Below, in pieces: positions 22,530 to 29,630 of a stretch of DNA of 41,390 bases. A program made the translations under genes and the position numbers. Position 1 is the stretch's first letter. Each line of letters starts with the position of its first letter. The notes beneath the pieces are model-generated. The model was given only the letters and a program-made list of their open reading frames with translations. It was not told the origin of the DNA and made no database searches. Source of the stretch: Alistipes sp. (GTDB lineage Bacteria > Bacteroidota > Bacteroidia > Bacteroidales > Rikenellaceae); contig JAGCLL010000172.1 of the NCBI GenBank assembly GCA_017647025.1, positions 1-41,390 of the forward strand, read 5' to 3'.

Positions 22530-25034
22530 TTACTCCTTGAATGTTACTCTTGTTATGCCAGAGCCACCTCGGTCGGGGTGGTCAGCTATGGCACTTGCCA
22601 CTTGTGGTAACGAGCGAAGGTATCTACGCACCTCCTCCTTCAATGCTCCCGTACCCTTGCCGTGCAAGATGGTTATGGTGCTTACGCCAACCATCAACGC
22701 ATCATCGACCAAGGTCTGAACCTTCTCCAACGCCTCCATAACTCTCTCGCCTCGAATATCTATCTGCGAACGGAAGTTCAGGCGGCGCTGCGAAATATCT
22801 GCCGAAATTACGGTGCGAGGTGCCTCTGGGCGAGTCATTCGCTTGTACTCCGCCGAGGAGATAACCTCCAATCGTGCCGCTTCGACAGTTGTTAAAATCG
22901 CACCAAATGCCACTTGTGCCCTCTTGCCTCTAATCTCTTTTACTACACCCACGCCATTCTGACCAAACATTCGCACCTTTGCTCCCACCTCCAATGGCAA
23001 AACTGTCTTTGCAGGTTGAGTAGCCTCCTGTTTTGGCTCTACGGGGTTATTTTTGCGCTCCTCACGGCGTTGCTGGCGACGACGAAGTCGCTCCATCTCT
23101 CGCTCGATGCGCTCGTTATCTTGTGAGTTATCCGCCTCAATCTCCTCTCGGAACTCCTCAAACTCTCGGCGTAACCACTTGGTCTGCTCCTTCTCTGCTT
23201 GCGCCTCACGAATACCCTTGATTGTATTCTCAATTTGACGATTTGCTTCGGCAACCAACTCCTTGGCTTGCACCTTCGCCTCGTGAAGGATTCGGTTGCG
23301 CTCTTCACGAATGGTTGAGAGTTTCTCGCTCAACACCTGCTCCATCTCCTCCACCTTGCGGTCGGTCTGGCGTATGCGCTCACGCTTCTGCGCCCAATAG
23401 TGCTTATCTCGTGCCACCTCACGCAACTGCTTTTCCAAATCGATATGCTCCGAGCCCGCCTTCTCCTTTGCCGAGGCGATAATATCCTCCGAAAGACCTA
23501 TTTTGCGCGCAATCTCTATCGCAAACGAACTACCCGGCTTTCCGCACTCCAAGCGGAACAATGGGCGAATGTTCTGCACATCGAACATCATCGCTCCATT
23601 CGTTACCCCTTCGTGATTTGAGGCGTAGTATTTGATGTTGGAGTAGTGGGTGGTGATAACACCATAACAGCCGCTCGCCACCAACTTTTCGAGTATAGCC
23701 TCGGCTATGGCTGCACCAATCACCGGCTCTGTTCCAGAGCCAAACTCATCAATCAGCACCATCGTATGCTTGTCCGCACCTGCCACCATCGCCTTCATAT
23801 TCAGGAGGTGTGATGAGTAGGTCGAGAGGTCGTTGTCGATGGATTGCTCATCTCCTATATTTATATATATCTTGTTGAACACGGGGAGTTCACTCGCCTC
23901 CGATGCAGTAATCGGGAAGCCACATTGGAACATATATTGCAACAAGCCTATCGTCTTCAAACATACTGACTTTCCTCCCGCATTAGGTCCCGAAATAACG
24001 AGTATGCGCTTGGTAGCATCCAACTCGGCATCGAGTGGAATAATTGTACGCTTGTGGCGTTTGAGCGACTGTGCCAACAATGGGTGCTTTGCGGTGTGTA
24101 GTACCAGGTGGTCATCAGTAGAGATTATCGGCTTTGTTGCTCCGTTCTCCAACGCCCAACGAGCCTTTGCTCGCACCATATCGACCACCGCCATAAACTC
24201 CTCGGTGCGCTCCACATCCTTTATGTCGAGGCGTACAACATCGGTGAAGGCGGTCAATATACGGACAATCTCCCTACGCTCCTCGTACTCCAATTCACGC
24301 AGCATATTATTCAACTCCACCACTTCGGCAGGTTCGATATAGAAGGTCTTTCCCGTTGCCGATTCGTCGTGAATAAAGCCGTTCAACTTGCGTTTATTTC
24401 CAGCCGAAACAGGAATTACCGCACGACCATCACGAATTGAAATCGAAGCGTCGGCATCGACTATGCCACTCGACTTTGCTGACTGCAAAATCGCTTGCAG
24501 TCGCTTCGACACTTGTCCCTCGTGGCGGCGAATTTGAGTGCGGATATTTCGCAACTCCTCCGATGCACCATCTCGCACTACGCCCTTATCGTCGATGATA
24601 CGGCGAATATCTGCCACGATATTCCAGAGAGCCTTTACGGGCTTTGCAAGTGAGGTGAGTGTTGGGTATCGCTCCTCATTGCTCTTGTGCAGGAACTGCA
24701 CGAAGTCGCCAGCCGAAATTAGCGCCTTGCCCAACTGCACAACTTCTGCTACCTCCAAGAATGTTCCCTCGACTTTTGCTTTTTCGATAATATCGGCAAT
24801 GTCGTAGAACTCTTCGGTTGGAGCCTCACGCTCGGTGAGTAACACCTGACGCATCTCCTCTGCCAGGTTGTGGCGACGCTCCAACTCTCGCAAGACATTG
24901 GTAAATCCCTCACTTGCAAGCAAATCACGAGCGTGCTGCATCGTACACGATGCAACCACCTGCTCACGAATGGTCGAAAAACCAATCTTCGCCTCGAAGT
25001 TTTCAGGATATATGACAGTCTTAGGGGCTATCAC
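22530..25034 (-). CDS. mutS2: MutS2-family ATPase/endonuclease
   Basis: 834 residues. An N-terminal core and clamp region (1-330) precedes the ABC ATPase with Walker A GPNAGGKS (349-356), Walker B/D-loop region MVLIDEFGSGTEP, and ITTHYSNIKYYA. A long coiled coil (about 540-650) follows, then a KOW-like segment (EVGAKVRMFGQNGVGVV) and a C-terminal Smr domain with IDIRGERV and ILHGKGTGALKE. MutS2 acts on branched DNA or on collided ribosomes depending on species; which applies here is unknown. It carries no MutS1 mismatch-binding domain. It is in the middle of the amidase-to-uvrB run. Confidence 0.95.
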   Translation of the reverse strand: MIAPKTVIYPENFEAKIGFSTIREQVVASCTMQHARDLLASEGFTNVLRELERRHNLAEEMRQVLLTEREAPTEEFYDIADIIEKAKVEGTFLEVAEVVQLGKALISAGDFVQFLHKSNEERYPTLTSLAKPVKALWNIVADIRRIIDDKGVVRDGASEELRNIRTQIRRHEGQVSKRLQAILQSAKSSGIVDADASISIRDGRAVIPVSAGNKRKLNGFIHDESATGKTFYIEPAEVVELNNMLRELEYEERREIVRILTAFTDVVRLDIKDVERTEEFMAVVDMVRAKARWALENGATKPIISTDDHLVLHTAKHPLLAQSLKRHKRTIIPLDAELDATKRILVISGPNAGGKSVCLKTIGLLQYMFQCGFPITASEASELPVFNKIYINIGDEQSIDNDLSTYSSHLLNMKAMVAGADKHTMVLIDEFGSGTEPVIGAAIAEAILEKLVASGCYGVITTHYSNIKYYASNHEGVTNGAMMFDVQNIRPLFRLECGKPGSSFAIEIARKIGLSEDIIASAKEKAGSEHIDLEKQLREVARDKHYWAQKRERIRQTDRKVEEMEQVLSEKLSTIREERNRILHEAKVQAKELVAEANRQIENTIKGIREAQAEKEQTKWLRREFEEFREEIEADNSQDNERIEREMERLRRRQQRREERKNNPVEPKQEATQPAKTVLPLEVGAKVRMFGQNGVGVVKEIRGKRAQVAFGAILTTVEAARLEVISSAEYKRMTRPEAPRTVISADISQRRLNFRSQIDIRGERVMEALEKVQTLVDDALMVGVSTITILHGKGTGALKEEVRRYLRSLPQVASAIADHPDRGGSGITRVTFKE

Positions 25035-25049
25035 CGTTTACTCTCCTTA

Positions 25050-26009
25050 TTATTTCTTTGCCGCTTGCTTCTTCGCCTTGTCGGCAGCCTTTGCAGCCTT
25101 ATCTGCCTGCTTCTCCTCGTAGGTTTTCTTGCCAAATACGGTTACATTGATGTAACGCTTTGGATTCTCCTTCAAGTCAGCCAAGAGGAGCGACAAGTTC
25201 TGCGAAGCCTGTGCCAACTCCTTGTACAACTTCTCGTCAGATACGAGGTTGCCAATCGAGCCGCTGCCACTATTAACCTTCGCCAAGAGGGCATTTACCT
25301 CGTTGATTGTCTGCGCCAACTTCTCGCCACTATGTTGCTCGTTCAAAGCCTTTGTTACCGAATTGATGTCGGTGATGATGCTATCCAACTTTGAGCCATT
25401 CTGGTTGAGCGTAGCGCAGAAACCATCGATATTGCCGATGATGTTCGACTTTTTGAGGTCAGCCATAATAGCGTTGAGGCTAGCAACCGTCTTGGTCAAA
25501 TTCTTCGAGTTGTTGTCCACCAAAGAGTCCACTCCCTCGATTGTTTGGTTGAGGTTGTCTAGCAAATCTGCAACCTTCACCTTAATATCACCCAACTCGG
25601 CAGCCAAAGTGTCGAACATATCGAGTGTAACACCTGTTTGGATTGCCTCTCCATTTTTGAGATAGTCAGTAGCCTCGCCAAGTTTAATCTCGATAGACTT
25701 GCCACCCATCAAACCTGCGCTAAACATCATTGCACGAGAGTCGGTTGGAATGTCAAACTTGTTGTCGATAGAGAGATTAACATCTACACCTCCCTTTTCG
25801 AGATTAATTTCAACACCGGTAACCTGACCAACCTTTACACCGTTAATTACTACTGCTGCCGCATCCTGCAAGCCATTTACCTGCTCGTAGTGAGCAATGT
25901 AGGTGCGACTGCGACCAAACACATCGAGTCCACTCAAAAAGCGGATACCCGCCCAAGCACAAAGCAGTATTGCTACTGCATAAATTCCAATTTTAACCTC
26001 TTTTCTCAT
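25050..26009 (-). CDS. MCE/MlaD-domain lipid transport protein
   Basis: 319 residues with a short cytoplasmic start, one membrane anchor (IGIYAVAILLCAWAGIRFLSG) and one MCE domain (about 38-115) containing VNGLQDAAAVVINGVKVGQVTGVEI. A helical region (120-290) with repeated heptads and a Lys/Ala-rich C terminus follow. MCE proteins form hexamers that shuttle phospholipids between inner and outer membranes together with an ABC transporter, none of which is next to this gene. It starts 24 bases after the GH3 stop and precedes mutS2 by 15 bases. Confidence 0.9.
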   Translation of the reverse strand: MRKEVKIGIYAVAILLCAWAGIRFLSGLDVFGRSRTYIAHYEQVNGLQDAAAVVINGVKVGQVTGVEINLEKGGVDVNLSIDNKFDIPTDSRAMMFSAGLMGGKSIEIKLGEATDYLKNGEAIQTGVTLDMFDTLAAELGDIKVKVADLLDNLNQTIEGVDSLVDNNSKNLTKTVASLNAIMADLKKSNIIGNIDGFCATLNQNGSKLDSIITDINSVTKALNEQHSGEKLAQTINEVNALLAKVNSGSGSIGNLVSDEKLYKELAQASQNLSLLLADLKENPKRYINVTVFGKKTYEEKQADKAAKAADKAKKQAAKK

Positions 26010-26033
26010 CTTTTCTATAACTCTGTTTGTGAT

Positions 26034-28361
26034 TTATCTCTGTTTAGGGGCATACTTCTCGGTACGCCAATCCTTGATTACTCCACTCCAATTCAGACCG
26101 TAGGCGTAGTCGTATATATTGCCATCAGCATCCTTATAGCACTTCATATCAAATGGCAAGTCCTCCTTTTGCTCCTCTACGGTGCGCATATCCTTCGGCA
26201 TTTGCACTGGAAGCAATCCTTGCGGCTCTGCCTTACCTGCGATAATCTCCATAAATGCCTGATTTTGCACCTCGAAGCCAATGAGAATAGCATCTGCCGC
26301 CTTCTCAATCTCGTGGAAGCACATAGGGCGCTCTGCCGCTACAACTACAATTACCGGTTTTTTGCCCATCGCTTTGCGGGTTTCGAGTACAGTTGTCATC
26401 TCAACTTTGTTGTGAGTAACCACCGTCTTACCATAGTATGAACGATTGGTAAAATTCTCCTTTGGATCGCCACCGGCAAGACTCTGCTTGCGAGCATATT
26501 TTGCGGTGTAGTCGTCATACTGCAACGATATAGGTGTGTAGCCACTACCACCAGCCTCAATGTCGCTTTTGTGGTGTCCTCGGTCTACGGTTGGCGCCTG
26601 AATAAATACGAGTGCAACATCTGCCTCGGCAGGATTTTCCACCACATCGAAATACTTGTTCACAAGGTTGAGGCTGACGCCATAACTTTCGTAAGGCTCA
26701 CCCTTTATGCGGTCGCTCCATTGACTATATACGCCTTTGTAGGTGCGCTTCGGAACATACACCTTCAAACGCCCATTGAGTGGGAGTGTCTGGGCGTGAT
26801 TTTTCAGCATTATCACCGATTTCAACTGCGCAGCAAAGCCTTCATTCATAAACTCTTTGCATCCTACTACCGCCTGACTCTTTGCAGGTTCGAGATAGGC
26901 ATTCTCGAACAATCCGGTGCGGAATATATTCATCAAAAGGCGTACTGCCGACTCCTCAAATCGGGCACGAATAGCCTCCTCGCCAAACTTCTCTTTTCCG
27001 AGTTGGTAGGCTTCGATTATGTGCTTGGTGCTATTTACGCCACCATATTGGTCAACGCCCACCATCAAGACTTGGAGATAGCGCTCCGCAGCGGGCATAC
27101 TCTCCAAACCCCAAGGCTTGCCCGTGTTGCGGTGCAAATTCTCATACTCATTTACAATGCCCCAATCGGTGCAGATTACGCCCTTGTAGTTGTACTTTGT
27201 GCGGAGCAAATCTTTGATGATGTATTCGCTATATCCGTTTGCCACATTCTTGCCCGAAGGGTCCTGATTGTACGATATGGTGTAGTAAGGCATTACTGCC
27301 GAAGCCTGCTCGGTACCTCCGTTGAGTTTGAATGCACCCTCGGTGAATGGGAGGAGATGCTCCTCGAAGTTATTGCCAGGGTATACGGCATACTTTCCGA
27401 ACGAGAAGTGTGCATCACGACCAGCCTCGCCTGTGCCACCGCCTGGCCAGTGCTTAACCATAGCATTTACGCTATTTCCACCCCACGCACCCTCACGAGC
27501 ATCCTCGCCCTTCGAGGTCTGGAAGCCATCGGAGTAGGCACGAGCAAAGTCGATAGCCAACTTCGAGCCCTCGCCAAAGGTTGCCATTGCTCTGCGCCAA
27601 CGAGGCTCGGTGGCGAGGTCAATTTGTGGCGATAGGGCAGTTGCCATACCCAAGTTGCGATACTCGGTCGAAGCCACCTCGCCAAAGCGCAACGCTACGG
27701 CAGGATCGAAGGTCGCCGCCATACCGAGCAGTCCTGGCCAAACCGATATTTTACCTCCACTACCAGCATTGAACTCGTCGTCGGCGATGAGTCCGTGGCG
27801 TGGGTCAGAGGAGTTGTTGGCAGGAATACCGTGGTCGAGTCCCTCGCACAACGCCTGTACCTTGTTATTCCACTCGGCAGCGATGTAGGGGCTCTCCACC
27901 TTGGTGATAAGGATGTGGCGGACTTTGTCCTCCACGATGAACTTAATCTGCTGATCGGTCAAATCCTCTGGTGAGGCGAAAGATTCGCTAAACACCTTTC
28001 TGTTGTATGTTCCCTTCTTTTTGCCATCTTCACGAGCAGGCAACTGCTGATGCGAGGAGTAGAGCATCAATCCCGCAATCTCCTCAATCGAGAGTTGCGA
28101 TGCTAAATCCTTGGCTCGCTCCTCCGACGAGAGTCGCCAATCTTCGTATTTGTCGAGCTTTCCGTTGCGATTTAAGTCCTTGAATGCAAAACCCTCAACC
28201 GCCAAGATTTTAACACCCGAATGGAGGTTGTAGCCGAGCGTTGCACCGCCTTGCTGTGCAATCTCAACATAATCGCCCTTGTCAACCTTTTGGTATTTCG
28301 GCTGAGCAATCGCTACGGTTGCGAGCAATATCGCACCTACTGTTACAATTCTCTTTCTCAT
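26034..28361 (-). CDS. Secreted glycoside hydrolase family 3 enzyme
   Basis: 775 residues with a signal peptide (MRKRIVTVGAILLATVAIAQ). The GH3 catalytic barrel shows MVKHWPGGGTGEAGRD (about 301-316) and the nucleophile Asp399 in GVICTDWG. The C-terminal sandwich domain includes VIMLKNHAQTLPL and IVVVAAERPMCFHEIE. A perfect EF-hand-like calcium loop, D62-x-N64-x-N66-G67-x-L69-D70-x-x-E73, is present near the N terminus, as in a clade of Bacteroidota GH3 proteins. It probably removes beta-linked glucosyl or xylosyl units in the periplasm; the exact substrate is open. No SusC/SusD genes are nearby and it lies inside a housekeeping run, so it may act on cell-wall or medium glycans. Confidence 0.9.
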   Translation of the reverse strand: MRKRIVTVGAILLATVAIAQPKYQKVDKGDYVEIAQQGGATLGYNLHSGVKILAVEGFAFKDLNRNGKLDKYEDWRLSSEERAKDLASQLSIEEIAGLMLYSSHQQLPAREDGKKKGTYNRKVFSESFASPEDLTDQQIKFIVEDKVRHILITKVESPYIAAEWNNKVQALCEGLDHGIPANNSSDPRHGLIADDEFNAGSGGKISVWPGLLGMAATFDPAVALRFGEVASTEYRNLGMATALSPQIDLATEPRWRRAMATFGEGSKLAIDFARAYSDGFQTSKGEDAREGAWGGNSVNAMVKHWPGGGTGEAGRDAHFSFGKYAVYPGNNFEEHLLPFTEGAFKLNGGTEQASAVMPYYTISYNQDPSGKNVANGYSEYIIKDLLRTKYNYKGVICTDWGIVNEYENLHRNTGKPWGLESMPAAERYLQVLMVGVDQYGGVNSTKHIIEAYQLGKEKFGEEAIRARFEESAVRLLMNIFRTGLFENAYLEPAKSQAVVGCKEFMNEGFAAQLKSVIMLKNHAQTLPLNGRLKVYVPKRTYKGVYSQWSDRIKGEPYESYGVSLNLVNKYFDVVENPAEADVALVFIQAPTVDRGHHKSDIEAGGSGYTPISLQYDDYTAKYARKQSLAGGDPKENFTNRSYYGKTVVTHNKVEMTTVLETRKAMGKKPVIVVVAAERPMCFHEIEKAADAILIGFEVQNQAFMEIIAGKAEPQGLLPVQMPKDMRTVEEQKEDLPFDMKCYKDADGNIYDYAYGLNWSGVIKDWRTEKYAPKQR

Positions 28362-28376
28362 AGTTCGAAGGTTTTA

Positions 28377-29537
28377 TTATTTCTTGTCGAAGGTTATAAT
28401 AAATGCCTGTGGAAACTCTTTGCGCACCTGTTCAATATGTTGTTGAGCAGTAGCCTTGTCGGCAAAGTCGCCATAGCAGTACTTATATTTCAGCGCACTT
28501 GTACTCTCCAATATCCACGCCTTGCCTCGGTAACTTTTCAGTTCGGGGTGGTTGGTTGGAATCTGCTTCACACTCGCCATCAACTGAATGGCATATCGTT
28601 TGACAGTGGTAGGCGGAGTCTTTGGCTTCACCTCTTCTTTCACTTGCTCCTTCGGTTGTGCCTTCACTTGCTCCTTAGGCTGTGCCTTTGGTTGCGTTTT
28701 TGGCTGTTGAGGAGTGGCTGCATTGTCAATGAGCAGGGCTCGATTAACATTTTCGACATATCGCTTCACAGCACGGAAAATTGCACCTGCAATCTCCTTC
28801 TGTCCCTTTTCGGATGTTATATGCTTCAAATCTTCTGGATTAGACATAAAGCCAATCTCGGTCAAAACACTCGGCATATCGGTGGCATACAAAACCTTCA
28901 ATGGCTGTTTGCGTACGCCTCGGTTTTGGTAGCCGAGTTTTACATACTCCTCCTGAATGAGTCGAGCCATCATCTCGCTATACTCGCCGTATGTAAATTG
29001 CAGGTTTTGAATGTAGGCACGCACTATTGCTGCGGTCTGCTGATCCGACATATCGAGCAACTCGTCCTGATTGTTAAGGTAGAGGGCATTCTGATTTGCC
29101 CTCTGCTCTCGGCTGCTCTCGCCCATAATTAGTGTCTCGACACCTCGCACCTCACTATTGCGGTGGGCGTTAGAGTGGATGGAGATGAAGAGGTCGCCAC
29201 AACCAAAGTGTGCAATATCCGCACGAGTTTGCAAATCTTCGGCAAGTACCGTCGAGAAGTGCATATCGGTTTTGCGAGTGTAAATAACCTTTATGCCTGG
29301 AAGATTCTTTTCGATGAGAGCGCCAACTTTGAGAGCGACTTGCAGATTTATATTCTTCTCTGCGATATTGCCATAGGTAGCACCTGGGAAGCGAGAGCCT
29401 CCGTGTCCGGCGTCAATTACAATAACCTTCACACCTTCCGCAACATTTTCTGCGCCAAATCCGTTGTAAGGGAGTGACAGCGCAAACAGAGCCAAAAGGG
29501 GGCATAACAGTCGAAACCTTCTCACAAAGTTTGTCAT
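28377..29537 (-). CDS. N-acetylmuramoyl-L-alanine amidase with C-terminal SPOR domain
   Basis: About 386 residues from MTNFVRRFRLLCPLLALFAL, a signal peptide. The Amidase_3 domain has the zinc ligands His45 in IDAGHGG and Glu60 in GNIAEKN, the third in FISIHSNA, and the catalytic glutamate in VLTEIGFMSN. A linker of Pro/Lys/Gln repeats (PKAQPKEQVK type) is followed by a SPOR domain (KRYAIQLMASVKQIP ... FADKATAQQHIEQV). It cleaves the stem peptide from MurNAc in the periplasm, and SPOR targets it to septal glycan. An in-frame ATG at 29600 would put 21 residues before the signal peptide, so 29537 is preferred. First gene of the long minus-strand run. Confidence 0.93.
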   Translation of the reverse strand: MTNFVRRFRLLCPLLALFALSLPYNGFGAENVAEGVKVIVIDAGHGGSRFPGATYGNIAEKNINLQVALKVGALIEKNLPGIKVIYTRKTDMHFSTVLAEDLQTRADIAHFGCGDLFISIHSNAHRNSEVRGVETLIMGESSREQRANQNALYLNNQDELLDMSDQQTAAIVRAYIQNLQFTYGEYSEMMARLIQEEYVKLGYQNRGVRKQPLKVLYATDMPSVLTEIGFMSNPEDLKHITSEKGQKEIAGAIFRAVKRYVENVNRALLIDNAATPQQPKTQPKAQPKEQVKAQPKEQVKEEVKPKTPPTTVKRYAIQLMASVKQIPTNHPELKSYRGKAWILESTSALKYKYCYGDFADKATAQQHIEQVRKEFPQAFIITFDKK

Positions 29538-29560
29538 ATAGACTTTTTTTACTATCTTTA
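29530..29560 (+). promoter_or_regulatory. Candidate lptD promoter
   Basis: TTTG at 29530-29533, a 19-base spacer, and TATCTTTA at 29553-29560, which fits TAnnTTTG except for its last base. It lies inside the amidase leader and start-codon region, so the divergent transcripts would overlap by about 55 bases. Confidence 0.4.
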
Positions 29561-29610
29561 CCCGCCGAAAAAACGCGTGCCCGTGCGTAATAGGGGGCAT
29601 TTTTGGCGTT

Positions 29611-29630
29611 TTTGCCGACTTGTCGGCAAA
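29611..29630. promoter_or_regulatory. Perfect 9-bp dyad in the amidase/lptD divergent region
   Basis: TTTGCCGAC, two bases TT, then GTCGGCAAA form a perfect inverted repeat. It overlaps the amidase -7 box at its right end and would be in the leader of lptD. It may be a regulator site or an RNA hairpin affecting lptD translation. Confidence 0.5.

Noticed and set aside
26571..27635. 354-codon open frame antisense to the GH3 gene
   Set aside because: Shadow of a strongly coding gene with no domain pattern of its own.
28620..28710. Short repeats in the amidase gene as a mobile or CRISPR-like repeat
   Set aside because: They encode the Pro/Lys/Gln linker between catalytic and SPOR domains; no spacers of regular length.
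28221..29132. 303-codon open frame antisense to the amidase
   Set aside because: Product is a Leu/Arg/His-rich shadow of the Pro/Lys/Gln linker and amidase frame; no start context.
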